Source of the DNA: Rubrivivax sp.
GTDB taxonomy: Bacteria > Pseudomonadota > Gammaproteobacteria > Burkholderiales > Burkholderiaceae_C
DNA length: 38,502 nucleotides
Assembly (NCBI GenBank): GCA_027487585.1
Contig: JAIYDH010000315.1
Span: 1-38,502 of the forward strand
Direction of reading: 5' to 3'
The notes beneath the pieces were generated by a model. The model saw only the letters and a program-made list of their open reading frames with translations, was not told where the DNA came from and did no database searches. This document shows, one piece after another, positions 16,367 to 26,479 of this stretch. Numbering within the stretch: position 1 is the first letter of the stretch; each line of letters opens with the position of its first letter. A program made the position numbers and the translations under genes.

Positions 16367-17872
16367 TCAAGCCCGGCGTTGTGCCAGCACCTCGGCGTAG
16401 AGCGCCAGGTATGCCCGCGCCGGCTGGGCCCAGGCCAGCGCCTGCCCCATGCCTTGGCGCATGAGGCCCCGCCAGGCTGCGGCTTGCTGCTTCAGGGCCA
16501 CCGCGCGCTGCGCTGTCTGCGCCAGCGCCCGGGGCGTGGCCGCGTCGAAGCCGAAGCCAGTGGCCCGGCCTTCGCGCAGCGCGGCTTCGTCGGCATCCAC
16601 CACCGTGTCGGCAAGCCCGCCCACCTGGCGCACCAGCGGCACGGTGCCGTAGCGCAGGCCGTAGAGCTGCGTCAGCCCGCAGGGCTCGAAGCGCGACGGC
16701 ACCGCAATCATGTCGGCGCCGGCGATCAGCCGGTGCGCCCGCGCCTCGTCGTAGCCGATGTGCACTTGCACCCGCCCCTTGTGCGCCTGCTCGGCCATGC
16801 GGAACGCGGCCTCCAGTGCGGGGTCGCCCGTGCCCTGCACGGCCAGCTGCACGCCCATCGCCATCAGCTCGGGCATTGCGGCCAGCAGCAGGTCGATGCC
16901 CTTTTGCGATGTCAAGCGGCTCACCACCACCATCAACAGCGCGTCGTTGTCGGGCTGCAGGCCCAGCTCCGCCTGCAGCGCACGGCGACAGGCGGCCTTG
17001 CCCTCCAGGCGCTCGGCGTCGTAGCGTTGCGCGATGGCGGGGTCGGTGGCGGGGTTCCACACGGCGTCGTCGATGCCGTTGAGGATGCCGCTCACGGCGG
17101 CACCGCGCCCGCGGATGACGCCGTCCAGTCCGCAGCCGAACTCGTGCGTCGCGATCTCGCGTGCGTAGTTCGGGCTCACGGTGGTGATGCGGTCGGCGAA
17201 CTTCAGCCCCGCCTTCATGAAGCTGAGCTGGCCGTGAAACTCAAGCCCCGCCGGCGACATCAGCCGCGAGGCCAGGCCCAGCAGCGACCAGTCGTGCATC
17301 GGGAACAAACCCTGGAACGCCAGGTTGTGCACTGTGAACACGCTCGCGGCCCGCGTCGGCAGGTGCTCGGCCACAAAGGCGCAGGCCATCGCGGCATGCC
17401 AGTCGTGGGCATGCACGATGTCGGGCGTCCAGGCCGGGTCGGCGTCGTCGGCCGCCAGGTGCGCCGCCACCCAGCCGAGCAGCGCAAAACGCTGCAGGTT
17501 GTCGGGCCACTCCTCGCCATCGGCTGCCTGGTAGGGCCCGCCGGCACGGCGGTAGAGATACGGCGCGTCGATCACGTACACCGGCAAGGCCGTGCCCGGC
17601 ATGCGGCCCAGCAGCAGGCGCACCCGCAGCGCGCCGAAGCAGGCGCCGATGTCGATGACGGGGCGCGCGCCCTGCACGCTCTCGATCACGGCCGGGTAGC
17701 CCGGCAGCAGCAGGCGCACGTCGGCGCCCTGCTGCGCCTGCGCCACCGGCAGCGCAGCCACCACGTCGGCCAGCCCGCCCGTCTTGACGAGCGGAAACAC
17801 CTCGGCCGCCACGTGCAGCACGCGCATCGGCGCGCCCGGGCTTGCCGGCTTCAGGGCCGCTGACACGCTCAT
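16367..17872 (-). CDS. glgA: Glycogen synthase (ADP-glucose), GlgA
   Basis: A GT5-family glucosyltransferase that extends alpha-1,4-glucan from ADP-glucose. 501 residues. The N-terminal Rossmann domain has the family signature [18 protein letters not shown], whose lysine binds ADP-glucose, and a loop [13 protein letters not shown]; the second domain has [14 protein letters not shown] and the GT-B donor-site motif [20 protein letters not shown]. Start ATG 17872 overlaps the glgC stop (ATGA), so the two genes are translationally coupled; an internal ATG at 17827 sits nearer the usual N-terminus and is an alternative. It ends 75 bases from the right end of the integrated element. Confidence 0.97.
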   Translation of the reverse strand: MSVSAALKPASPGAPMRVLHVAAEVFPLVKTGGLADVVAALPVAQAQQGADVRLLLPGYPAVIESVQGARPVIDIGACFGALRVRLLLGRMPGTALPVYVIDAPYLYRRAGGPYQAADGEEWPDNLQRFALLGWVAAHLAADDADPAWTPDIVHAHDWHAAMACAFVAEHLPTRAASVFTVHNLAFQGLFPMHDWSLLGLASRLMSPAGLEFHGQLSFMKAGLKFADRITTVSPNYAREIATHEFGCGLDGVIRGRGAAVSGILNGIDDAVWNPATDPAIAQRYDAERLEGKAACRRALQAELGLQPDNDALLMVVVSRLTSQKGIDLLLAAMPELMAMGVQLAVQGTGDPALEAAFRMAEQAHKGRVQVHIGYDEARAHRLIAGADMIAVPSRFEPCGLTQLYGLRYGTVPLVRQVGGLADTVVDADEAALREGRATGFGFDAATPRALAQTAQRAVALKQQAAAWRGLMRQGMGQALAWAQPARAYLALYAEVLAQRRA

Positions 17873-19146
17873 TCGGTGGGGCGCAGCATCTCGCGTGTCA
17901 CGAGCGTGATGCCGCTGTCGGTGCGGAAAAAGCGTGCGGCATCGGCCACGGCGTCTTCGCCGATCACCAGGCCGTCAGGGATGACGCAGTCGCGGTCGAC
18001 CACGCAGCGCGTCAGGCGCGCGTTGCGGCCCACCTGCACGCCCGGCAGCAGCACGCTCCAGTTCACCTGCGAGTGCGAATGCACGCGCACGGTGGAGAAC
18101 AGCACCGAGCGGAACACGCTGCCGCTGACGATGCAGCCGCCCGAGACCAGGCTTTCGATGGCCATGCCGCGGCGGTCGTCGAGGTTGTGCACGAACTTGG
18201 CCGGCGGCAGCTGCTGCTGGTACGTCCAGATCGGCCAGTGCGTGTCGTACAGGTTGAGCAGCGGGTCGGTGGCCGTGAGGTCGATGTTGGCGTCCCAGTA
18301 GGCGTCGATGGTGCCGACGTCGCGCCAGTAGGGCTCGTGGCCGGCGCGGCGGCCCACGCACGAAAGGTCGAACGGATGCGCCGCCGCCAGGCCGGCGCGC
18401 ACCGCGCGCGGGATGATGTCTTTGCCGAAGTCGTGGCTGGAGTTCGGGTCCATCATGTCGCGCTCCAGCTCCTTGTAGAGGTAGCGCGCGTTGAAGATGT
18501 AGATGCCCATGCTGGCCAGGCTGCGGTCGGGCTTGCCCGGCACGGTGGGCGGCTCGGCCGGCTTCTCGACGAAGTCGGTGATGCGGCGGTCGGCGCCCGC
18601 GGCCATCACGCCGAAGGCCTTGGCCTCTTCGCGGTTCACCTCGACGCAGGCCACCGTGCACTCGGTGCCCAGCTGCTGGTGCAGCGCCACATGGTCGGCC
18701 AGCATCAGCGCGTAGTTCTGCTTGTAGATGTGGTCGCCGGCCAGCACCACCACGTACTCGGCGCGGTAGGCGGCCAGGATGTCCTGGTTCTGGTAGACGG
18801 CGTCGGCGGTGCCGCGGTACCAGCTTTCTTCGTCGACACGCTGCTGCGCGGGCAGCAGGTCGACGAACTCGTTCATCTCGCTCTTCAGGAAGGCCCAGCC
18901 TCGCTGCAGGTGGCGGAGCAGGCTGTGCGACTTGTACTGCGTGATCACGCCGATGCGGCGGATGCCGCTGTTCATGCAGTTGCTCAGCGCGAAGTCGACG
19001 ATGCGGAACTTGCCGCCGAAGTACACCGCCGGCTTGGCCCGCGAATCGGTCAGGTTCTTCAGCCGGCTGCCACGGCCGCCGGCCAGCACCAGGGCCACGG
19101 CCCGGCGCGGCAGGTCGAAGCTCGCCGCCACATCGTTCGGTTTCAT
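17869..19146 (-). CDS. glgC: Glucose-1-phosphate adenylyltransferase (ADP-glucose pyrophosphorylase), GlgC
   Basis: Makes ADP-glucose from ATP and glucose-1-phosphate, the committed step of bacterial glycogen synthesis. 425 residues, close to the E. coli length. The nucleotidyltransferase motif [20 protein letters not shown], then [20 protein letters not shown], the substrate-binding FVEKP and the GDHIYKQNY motif are all present; the C-terminal left-handed beta-helix follows. Enzymes of this type are allosteric (fructose-1,6-bisphosphate or pyruvate activation), which cannot be read here. ATG 19146 has AGGAG 6 bases upstream and matches the family start. It leads glgA in a two-gene unit divergent from glgP. 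Confidence 0.97.
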   Translation of the reverse strand: MKPNDVAASFDLPRRAVALVLAGGRGSRLKNLTDSRAKPAVYFGGKFRIVDFALSNCMNSGIRRIGVITQYKSHSLLRHLQRGWAFLKSEMNEFVDLLPAQQRVDEESWYRGTADAVYQNQDILAAYRAEYVVVLAGDHIYKQNYALMLADHVALHQQLGTECTVACVEVNREEAKAFGVMAAGADRRITDFVEKPAEPPTVPGKPDRSLASMGIYIFNARYLYKELERDMMDPNSSHDFGKDIIPRAVRAGLAAAHPFDLSCVGRRAGHEPYWRDVGTIDAYWDANIDLTATDPLLNLYDTHWPIWTYQQQLPPAKFVHNLDDRRGMAIESLVSGGCIVSGSVFRSVLFSTVRVHSHSQVNWSVLLPGVQVGRNARLTRCVVDRDCVIPDGLVIGEDAVADAARFFRTDSGITLVTREMLRPTE

Positions 19147-19466
19147 GCTGTCTCCTGGTGCAACCCGGCGCGCACGCGATGCAGCAAAACTACAAGCCCC
19201 GAGCCGGGCATGCAGCACTGAATCGACAGGCACAGATCGCTTGGTTTATTGAATCAGTTTACGAAGAATGCGGTCTAGATACTTGTCAAAAAACAACTTT
19301 GTGCAATTCACCGGCAGAGCAGCGCCCAAGACAAAGGCGTGAACATGTAGCCAGACTACAAAGCGCGGCGCCGGTTTGGGTTGACGCTGGCCGCCCCGTT
19401 CGGGACACTCCCTGCACCGACAAACCGCCCCTGCACGACGCAAGCAAACCTTGCGCCGCCCCGACG
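19147..19466. promoter_or_regulatory. Divergent glgC/glgP control region
   Basis: 320 bases, notably AT-richer than the surroundings at 19240-19320. On the minus strand a perfect TTGACA (19289-19284) faces glgC, but no good -10 lies at 16-18 bases; on the plus strand TTGTCA at 19283-19288 overlaps it, again without a convincing partner. Promoters for both units should lie here but cannot be fixed by eye. Confidence 0.45.
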
Positions 19467-21938
19467 ATGTCCGACTCCAAGACCACCTCCACCACGGCCG
19501 CCACCCCTTCGGCCCTGGCCGCCGTCGACCACAGCGCCGCAGCCGTCGAGCGCCATCTGCTGCACACCGTGGGCACGCTGCCCGGCCAGGCCAGCCCGAG
19601 CGAGATCATGCACGCCGTGGCCCAGGTGGCGCGAGAGCAGTTGTCCCGACGTTGGGTGGCCGCTGAATCCGCCGACCGCGCGGCCAAGGCACGCCGCGTG
19701 TACTACCTATCGATGGAGTTCCTGATCGGCCGCACGCTCAGCAACGCGCTGGCCGCGCTCGATCTGAAAGGCGAAATGGGCGCCGCTGCCCGCGCCCACG
19801 CCGCCAGCCTGGAAGACCTGGCCGGCACCGAAGCCGACGCCGCCCTGGGCAACGGCGGCCTCGGCCGCCTGGCGGCCTGCTTCCTGGACAGCATGGCCAC
19901 CGTGGAGCTGCCGAGCTACGGCTACGGCATCCGCTACGAGTTCGGCATGTTCAAGCAGCACATCCAGGGCGGCCGCCAGGTCGAATCGCCCGATCCCTGG
20001 CTCGAAGACGGCACGCCCTGGGAGTTTCCGCGCGGTGGCGTGCACTACCGCGTGCGCTTCGGCGGCTGGGTCGAGCCGGCCACCGACCCCAGCCTGGTGC
20101 CCACCTGGCGCCATGCCGGCGAGGTCAACGCCAAGGCCTACGACATGGTGGTGCCCGGCCACGGCACCGAGCGCGTGAGCACGCTGCGCCTGTGGAAGGC
20201 CGTGGCACCCAGCCAGATCGACCTGCACGCCTTCAACAGCGGCGACTACGCGCGCGCCGCCGAGTTCAAGAACGAGTACGAGAACATCTCGTGGGTGCTG
20301 TACCCCAACGACAGCACCCCTGCCGGCCGCGAGCTGCGGCTGCGCCAGGAGTACTTCTTCACCAGCGCCAGCATCCAAGACATCCTCGGCCGCCACCTCG
20401 CCGAGCACGGCCGGCTCACCAACCTGTCGGACAAGGTCGCCATCCACCTGAACGACACCCACCCGGCCATCGGCGTGGCCGAGTTGATGCGTTTGCTGGT
20501 CGACGAACACGGCTTCGGCTGGATCGCCGCCTGGGCCATCACCAAGAAGGTGTTCAGCTACACCAACCACACCCTCATGCCCGAGGCGCTGGAGACCTGG
20601 CCGGTGGCGCTGATGCAGCAGGTGCTGCCGCGGCACCTGGAGATCATCTTCCGCATCAACGCCGAGTTCCTGGCCGAGGCCGCCGCGCACCGCCCGGGCG
20701 ACAACGAGTTCCTGCGCGAGCTGTCGCTGATCGACGAGCGCGGCGAGCGCCGAGTCCGGATGGCCCATCTCGCGGTCGTGGGCAGCCACAAGGTGAACGG
20801 CGTGTCGGCGCTGCACTCCGATCTGCTGGTGCAGACCATCTTCTCGGGCTTTGCCTCGATGTGGCCCGATCGCTTCACCAACATGACCAACGGCGTGACG
20901 CCGCGGCGCTGGCTGGCCCAGGCCAACGGCGGGCTTTCCTCGTTGGTAGACAGCACCATCGGCCACGGCTGGCGGCTCGATCTCGATCAACTCAAGCGCC
21001 TGGAGCCGCACGCCGAACGCGCCGACTTCCGCCAGGCCTTCCTGGCCGTGAAGCAGGCCAACAAGCGGCGGCTGGCCGAGCACATCCGCACCAGCACCGG
21101 CATCGTCGTCGACCCCACGAGCCTGTTCGACGTGCAAGTGAAGCGCATCCACGAATACAAGCGCCAGCTGCTCAACGTGCTGCAGGTGGTGGCGCGCTAC
21201 CAGGCCATGCTGGCCGACCCCTCGGCGCACTGGACGCCGCGCACCGTCATCTTTGCGGGCAAGGCAGCCAGCTCGTACCACGCGGCCAAGAGCATCATCC
21301 GGCTCATCCACGACGTGGGCAGCGTCATCAACGACGACCCGCGCATCGGCGGCAAGCTCAAGCTCGTGTTCGTGCCGAACTACGGCGTCTCGGTGGCCGA
21401 GATCATCATGCCCGCGGCTGACTTGTCGGAGCAGATCTCCACCGCCGGCACCGAGGCCTCGGGCACCGGCAACATGAAGCTGGCGCTCAACGGCGCGCTC
21501 ACCATCGGCACCGACGACGGCGCCAACATCGAGATCCGCCAGCAGGTGGGCGACGACAACATCTTCATCTTCGGCCTCAGCACCGCCGAGGTGGCCGCCA
21601 GCAAGGCCGCCGGCTACCAACCCTTCCGCCTGTACGAGAGCAACCCGCGCCTGAAGGCCGTGCTCGACGCCGTGGCCGGCGGCCACTTCAGCGAAGAAGA
21701 GCCCGGCCGCTACCGTGGCCTGGTCGATGCGCTGCTGTGGGGCGGCGACCCGTACATGCTGCTGGCCGACTTCGACAGCTACGTGGCCGCGCAGGCGCGT
21801 GTCGATGCGCTGTACGAGCAGCCCGAGGCCTGGGCGAAGAAGGCCATCGTCAACGTGGCCGGCATGGGCTTCTTCTCGTCGGACCGCACGATCCGCGAGT
21901 ACGCGCGCGAGGTCTGGGGCCTGGTGCCCAAGGCTTGA
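19467..21938 (+). CDS. glgP: Glycogen/starch phosphorylase, GlgP
   Basis: A PLP enzyme that releases glucose-1-phosphate from the non-reducing ends of glycogen (GT35 family). 823 residues, usual for bacterial phosphorylases. Key parts: YYLSMEFLIGRTLSNAL, the glycogen/active-site region ALGNGGLGRLAACFLDS and YGYGIRYEFGMFKQ, IHLNDTHPAIGVAELMR, the VKRIHEYKRQLLN segment and the PLP motif EASGTGNMKLALNG with its lysine near residue 671. ATG 19467 was chosen because MSDSKTTSTT leads into the conserved part and upstream residues have no homology, though no ribosome-binding site is clear. It starts the plus-strand unit glgP-glgB-glgX-malQ. Confidence 0.97.
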   Translation: MSDSKTTSTTAATPSALAAVDHSAAAVERHLLHTVGTLPGQASPSEIMHAVAQVAREQLSRRWVAAESADRAAKARRVYYLSMEFLIGRTLSNALAALDLKGEMGAAARAHAASLEDLAGTEADAALGNGGLGRLAACFLDSMATVELPSYGYGIRYEFGMFKQHIQGGRQVESPDPWLEDGTPWEFPRGGVHYRVRFGGWVEPATDPSLVPTWRHAGEVNAKAYDMVVPGHGTERVSTLRLWKAVAPSQIDLHAFNSGDYARAAEFKNEYENISWVLYPNDSTPAGRELRLRQEYFFTSASIQDILGRHLAEHGRLTNLSDKVAIHLNDTHPAIGVAELMRLLVDEHGFGWIAAWAITKKVFSYTNHTLMPEALETWPVALMQQVLPRHLEIIFRINAEFLAEAAAHRPGDNEFLRELSLIDERGERRVRMAHLAVVGSHKVNGVSALHSDLLVQTIFSGFASMWPDRFTNMTNGVTPRRWLAQANGGLSSLVDSTIGHGWRLDLDQLKRLEPHAERADFRQAFLAVKQANKRRLAEHIRTSTGIVVDPTSLFDVQVKRIHEYKRQLLNVLQVVARYQAMLADPSAHWTPRTVIFAGKAASSYHAAKSIIRLIHDVGSVINDDPRIGGKLKLVFVPNYGVSVAEIIMPAADLSEQISTAGTEASGTGNMKLALNGALTIGTDDGANIEIRQQVGDDNIFIFGLSTAEVAASKAAGYQPFRLYESNPRLKAVLDAVAGGHFSEEEPGRYRGLVDALLWGGDPYMLLADFDSYVAAQARVDALYEQPEAWAKKAIVNVAGMGFFSSDRTIREYAREVWGLVPKA

Positions 21939-21965
21939 TAGGGCGTGATACCGCATGATGCCGGC

Positions 21966-24143
21966 ATGAAACTCGACGCAGCAGCGGCGCGCGCCGTCTG
22001 CGAGGGCCGCCACGGCGACCCGTTTTCCGTGCTCGGCCCGCACCCGCGGAGCGACGGCGCCACCTGGGTGCGCGCCTTCCTGCCGCATGCGCAGGCGGTG
22101 ACTGTGGTGTCGGGTGCGCACGCCTGGCCGCTGCAGCGGCGGCAGGCCGACGGCTGGCCCGACCTCTTCGAAGGCGAGACCGCGGCGCGTGGCCGCTACC
22201 AGCTGCGTGTGCGCTGGGCCGGCGGTGGCGAGAGCGTGCTCGAAGACCCGTACCGCTTCGGTACCGTGCTGGGCGAGATGGACGTGTGGCTGCTCGGCGA
22301 AGGCACGCACCTGCGGCCCTTCGAGACCCTGGGCGCCACGCCGCGCGTGATGGACGGCGTGCCCGGCACGGCGTTCGCGGTGTGGGCGCCCAACGCCAGC
22401 CGCGTCAGCGTCGTCGGCGGCTTCAACCACTGGGACGGCCGCCGCCACCCGATGCGCCTGCGCCGCGAGTGCGGCGTGTGGGAGCTCTTCCTGCCCGGCG
22501 TGGCCGCGGGCGAGGCCTACAAGTTCGAGCTGCTCACGCGCGAAGGCCAGCTGCTGCCGCAGAAGGCCGACCCCTACGCCCGCGCCAGCGAACTGCGCCC
22601 GGCCACCGCCAGCGTGGTGGCGCCGCTGCCGGCCGTGGTGTCTCCCTCGCCCGCCCGCCAGGCCGCCAATGCGCTCGACGCGCCCGTCAGCATCTACGAG
22701 GTGCACCTGGGCTCGTGGCGCCGCAAGCCCGAAGAAGGCAACCGGTGGCTCACCTGGGACGAGCTGGCCGACGAGCTGGTGCCCTACGCCGTGGACATGG
22801 GCTTCACGCACCTCGAGCTGATGCCGGTGAGCGAGCACCCGTTCGACGGCAGCTGGGGCTACCAGACGCTGGGCATGTTTTCGCCCACGGCGCGCTTCGG
22901 CGGGCCCGAGGGACTCACACGTTTCATCGAACGCGCGCACGCGGCCGGCGTGGGCGTAATCGTCGACTGGGTGCCGGCGCACTTTCCGTCCGACGCACAC
23001 GGGCTGGCGCAGTTCGACGGCACGGCGCTCTTCGAGTACGCCGATCCGCGCGAGGGCTTCCACAACGACTGGAACACCCTCATCTACAACTTCGGCCGCA
23101 CGGAGGTGCGCAACTTTCTCGTCGGCAGCGCGCTGTACTGGCTCGAGCGCTATGGCGTCGACGGCCTGCGCGTCGACGCCGTGGCCTCGATGCTGTACCG
23201 CGACTACAGCCGCAAGGCCGGCGAGTGGATCCCCAACGCACACGGCGGCCGCGAGAACCTCGAGGCGATTGCGCTGCTCAAGCGCGTGAACGAGGTGATC
23301 GGCTCCGAGCGCCCGCAGGCCGTGACGCTGGCCGAAGAGAGCACCGCCTTCCCCGCCGTGAGCCGCCCCACCTATGCCGGCGGCCTGGGCTTCCACTACA
23401 AATGGAACATGGGCTGGATGCACGACACGCTGCAGTACATGGCGCGCGATCCCATCCACCGCGCCTACCACCAGGGCGAGATGAGCTTCGGCCTCGTCTA
23501 CGCCTTCACCGAGAACTTCGTGCTGCCGCTGAGCCACGACGAGGTGGTGCACGGCAAGGGCAGCTTGCTGGCCAAGATGCCGGGCGACGCGTGGCAGCAG
23601 TTCGCCAACCTGCGCGCGTACTACGGCTTCATGTGGGCGCACCCGGGCAAGAAGCTGCTCTTCATGGGCTGCGAGTTCGCGCAGGGGCGCGAGTGGAACC
23701 ATGACGCCAGCCTCGATTGGCATCAACTGCAAGACAGCCGCCATGCCGGCGTGCAGCAACTGGTGCGTGATCTGAACCGCCTGTACCGGAAGAGCCCGGC
23801 GCTTTACACGCAGGACTTCACCGGCGCCGGCTTCGAGTGGATCAGCCATGACGACGCCAGCCGCAGCCTGCTGGCCTTTGTGCGGCATGGCCGCGGTGGC
23901 GAGCAGATGCTGGTGGTGTGCAACTTCGCGCCCGTGGTGCACCACGGCGTGCGCTTCGGCGTGCCGGCGACGGGGCGCTGGGTCGAGCGGCTCAACACCG
24001 ACAGCCGGCACTACGGCGGCAGCGACGTGGGCACGCCGCTGGGCGAATGCCACAGCGAGGCGGTGCACAGTCATGGCCGGCCACAGAGCGTGGTGCTGAA
24101 CGTGCCGCCGCTGGCGACGGTGTTCCTGGAGCTGGTGCGCTGA
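21966..24143 (+). CDS. glgB: 1,4-alpha-glucan branching enzyme, GlgB
   Basis: A GH13 enzyme that creates alpha-1,6 branches. 725 residues, full length. An N-terminal CBM48-like module ([20 protein letters not shown]), a second one ([20 protein letters not shown] with HWDGRRHPM), then the catalytic barrel: [17 protein letters not shown], the nucleophile Asp near residue 404 in [17 protein letters not shown], the acid Glu near 457 in [14 protein letters not shown] and the third acid in [15 protein letters not shown] 21966 follows the glgP stop by 27 bases; an in-frame GTG lies 21 bases earlier. The double N-terminal module marks the longer type of branching enzyme. Confidence 0.97.
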   Translation: MKLDAAAARAVCEGRHGDPFSVLGPHPRSDGATWVRAFLPHAQAVTVVSGAHAWPLQRRQADGWPDLFEGETAARGRYQLRVRWAGGGESVLEDPYRFGTVLGEMDVWLLGEGTHLRPFETLGATPRVMDGVPGTAFAVWAPNASRVSVVGGFNHWDGRRHPMRLRRECGVWELFLPGVAAGEAYKFELLTREGQLLPQKADPYARASELRPATASVVAPLPAVVSPSPARQAANALDAPVSIYEVHLGSWRRKPEEGNRWLTWDELADELVPYAVDMGFTHLELMPVSEHPFDGSWGYQTLGMFSPTARFGGPEGLTRFIERAHAAGVGVIVDWVPAHFPSDAHGLAQFDGTALFEYADPREGFHNDWNTLIYNFGRTEVRNFLVGSALYWLERYGVDGLRVDAVASMLYRDYSRKAGEWIPNAHGGRENLEAIALLKRVNEVIGSERPQAVTLAEESTAFPAVSRPTYAGGLGFHYKWNMGWMHDTLQYMARDPIHRAYHQGEMSFGLVYAFTENFVLPLSHDEVVHGKGSLLAKMPGDAWQQFANLRAYYGFMWAHPGKKLLFMGCEFAQGREWNHDASLDWHQLQDSRHAGVQQLVRDLNRLYRKSPALYTQDFTGAGFEWISHDDASRSLLAFVRHGRGGEQMLVVCNFAPVVHHGVRFGVPATGRWVERLNTDSRHYGGSDVGTPLGECHSEAVHSHGRPQSVVLNVPPLATVFLELVR

Positions 24144-24202
24144 CGTGAGCGGGCCGGGCTTCCCGTTCACTCCGCGGGCAGACGGGCACGCGGCGCCCCG
24201 TT

Positions 24203-24327
24203 CCGTTCGGGCTGAGCCTGTCGAAGCCTTGCACGGGCACTTCGACAAGCTCAGTGCGAACGGGGGTTCGCCCCTCTCCGTTCTCGGTGTGGCTACACCC
24301 TCCGTTCGGGCTGAGCCTGTCGAAGCC
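24203..24327. repeat. REP-like repeat cluster, three copies
   Basis: CCGTTCGGGCTGAGCC-TGTCGAAGCC occurs at 24203-24228 and 24302-24327, with an inverted, slightly diverged copy at 24240-24263 (CTTCGACAAGCTCAGTGCGA). The first and second pair into a long imperfect hairpin. This family (TTCGACAAGCTCAG) is dispersed between genes in many beta- and gammaproteobacteria, from memory. It fills the glgB-glgX gap and may affect mRNA stability in the operon. Confidence 0.75.
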
Positions 24328-24359
24328 CTGCGCGAGCCTCTCGCACCCCGGTGGCCGTG

Positions 24360-26456
24360 ATGGACATGGCCCGCCGCGACACCGTACCACCCGCGCTGCA
24401 CCCCGGCCGCGCCTGGCCGCTGGGTGCCACCGTGGCCGATGGCGGCGTCAACTTCGCCGTCTTCTCCCAGCACGCCACGCGCATCGAGCTCTGCCTGTTC
24501 GATGCCGACGGCCGCACCGAACTGCAGCGCCTGCCCCTGCCCACCCGCAGCGGCGATGTCTTCCACGGCCACCTGCCCCACGCCGCCCCCGGCCTGGTCT
24601 ACGGCCTGCGCGCCCACGGCCCCTGGCGGCCTGACCGGGGCCACCGCTTCAACCCGCACAAGCTGCTGCTCGACCCCTGGGCGCGCGAAATCGTCTCGCC
24701 ACCCGGCGGCTTCGACTGGGCCGCCCCCCACACCGGCGCCGACCCCGAACACCCCCAGCACCCCGACACCCGCGACAACGGCGCGCACGCCTTCAAGGCC
24801 CGCGTCGTGGGCGACGAAGCCCCGCCTTTGCCCCGCCTGCCGCACAGCGCCGGCGCCGACACGCTGATCTACGAAGTGCACCTGCGCGGCTTCACCAAGC
24901 AGATGCCCGGCGTGTCCGAGCCCCTGCGCGGCACCTACGCCGGCCTGGCGCACGACGCCGCCATCGCCCACCTGCAGCGCCTGGGCGTCACCGCCGTGTG
25001 CCTGCTGCCCGTGCAGCAGCACCTCGACGAGGCCCACCTGGCCGCGCGCGGGCTCGTCAACTACTGGGGCTACAACACGCTCGGCTTCTTCTGCCCCGAG
25101 CCGCGCTACGCCGCCGCCACCACGGGCGCCGGCGTGCGCGAAGAGTTCCGCGAGATGGTGCGCCGGCTGCACGCCGCCGGCATCGAGGTGCTGCTGGACG
25201 TGGTCTACAACCACACGCCCGAAGGCGACGAACGCGGCCCCACGCTGGCCTGGCGCGGCCTGGACAACGCCAGCTGCTATCGCCTCGTCGACCACGCCAA
25301 GCCGCACTACGAAAACTGGACGGGCTGCGGCAACACCCTCGACATCCGCCACCCGCGCATGCTGCAGATGGTGATGGACAGCCTGCGCCACTGGGTGCAG
25401 CACTACGGCATCGACGGCTTCCGCTTCGACCTGGCCCCGGTGCTGGGCCGCGGCGACCACGGCTTCGACCGCGCCAACCCCTTCTTCAAGGCCGTGCTGC
25501 AAGACCCCGTGCTGCAAGGCGTGCGCCTGATCGCCGAGCCCTGGGACGTAGGCCCCAGCGGCTACCAGCTCGGCCAGTTCCCGCGCGGCTGGCATGAGTG
25601 GAACGACCGCTACCGCGACACCGCACGCGCCTTCTGGCTGGGCGGCGACTGCACCCGCGGCGAGTTCGCGCTGCGCCTGGCCGGCAGCAGCGACCTCTAC
25701 CAGGCACGCAACCGCTCGCCGCTGGAAAGCGTGAACTACATCGTCAGCCACGACGGCTTCACGCTGGCCGACCTGGTGAGCTACGACCTGCGCCACAACC
25801 AGGCCAACGGCGAGAACAACCGCGACGGCCACGGCCACAACCTGAGCTGGAACTGCGGCTGGGAAGGCCCCACCACCGACCCCACCGTGCGGGCGCGCCG
25901 CGCCCGGCTGCAACGCGCGCTGCTGGCCAGCCTGCTGCTGAGCCAGGGCACGCCCATGCTGGCCGCGGGCGATGAGCTGGGCCACACCCAGCAAGGCAAC
26001 AACAACCCCTACTGCCAGGACAACGCCACCACCTGGATCGACTGGGCCGCGGCGGATGCCAGCCTGCTGGACTTCACCGCCCACGTCATTGCCCTGCGCA
26101 AGCGTCTGTTGCCGCTGGCCCCCCGCTGGTACACCGGCCTGCCCGATGCCAAGGGCCGTGCCGACCTGGCCTGGCTGCGCCGCACCGGCGAGCCGATGGC
26201 GCCGGAGCACTGGAACAACCGCATGTCGCGCATCCTGGGCGCATGGATCGGCGCACCCGGGCGCGGCGGCGCGCCCTTGCTGCTGCTGATCAACGGCCGC
26301 GACATGGACGCCAGCTTCCGGCTGCCACCCGGCCAGTGGCTGTGCGAGCTCGACAGCACCCAGCCCGACGGCCGCAGCACCTGGACACGCGACGAACGCC
26401 CTGAGTACCTGCTGCCCGCGCGCAGCGTGGTACTGCTGCGCGACGCGGCACCCTGA
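24360..26456 (+). CDS. glgX: Glycogen debranching enzyme, GlgX
   Basis: A GH13 isoamylase-type enzyme that hydrolyses alpha-1,6 branches of phosphorylase-trimmed glycogen. 698 residues. The N-terminal module (GVNFAVFSQHATRIELCLFD) precedes the barrel with NYWGYNTLGFFCPEPRYA, LLDVVYNHTPEGDERGPTLA, the nucleophile Asp near residue 357 in GFRFDLAPVLGRGDHG, the acid in LIAEPWDVGPSGYQLG and VSHDGFTLADLVSYD; NGENNRDGHGHNLSWNCG is characteristic of GlgX. Start is uncertain within a few codons: GTG 24351, ATG 24360 or ATG 24366, none with a good ribosome-binding site. It is third in the plus-strand unit. Confidence 0.96.
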   Translation: MDMARRDTVPPALHPGRAWPLGATVADGGVNFAVFSQHATRIELCLFDADGRTELQRLPLPTRSGDVFHGHLPHAAPGLVYGLRAHGPWRPDRGHRFNPHKLLLDPWAREIVSPPGGFDWAAPHTGADPEHPQHPDTRDNGAHAFKARVVGDEAPPLPRLPHSAGADTLIYEVHLRGFTKQMPGVSEPLRGTYAGLAHDAAIAHLQRLGVTAVCLLPVQQHLDEAHLAARGLVNYWGYNTLGFFCPEPRYAAATTGAGVREEFREMVRRLHAAGIEVLLDVVYNHTPEGDERGPTLAWRGLDNASCYRLVDHAKPHYENWTGCGNTLDIRHPRMLQMVMDSLRHWVQHYGIDGFRFDLAPVLGRGDHGFDRANPFFKAVLQDPVLQGVRLIAEPWDVGPSGYQLGQFPRGWHEWNDRYRDTARAFWLGGDCTRGEFALRLAGSSDLYQARNRSPLESVNYIVSHDGFTLADLVSYDLRHNQANGENNRDGHGHNLSWNCGWEGPTTDPTVRARRARLQRALLASLLLSQGTPMLAAGDELGHTQQGNNNPYCQDNATTWIDWAAADASLLDFTAHVIALRKRLLPLAPRWYTGLPDAKGRADLAWLRRTGEPMAPEHWNNRMSRILGAWIGAPGRGGAPLLLLINGRDMDASFRLPPGQWLCELDSTQPDGRSTWTRDERPEYLLPARSVVLLRDAAP

Positions 26457-26479
26457 GCCCTTCTCCCGGAGACACCCCG

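Noticed and set aside
19707..26210. A 2167-codon open frame antisense to glgP, glgB and glgX
   Set aside because: It mirrors three certain genes on the other strand, and its Val/Ala/Gly/His-rich composition is an effect of their codon bias. The length is striking but has no protein features.
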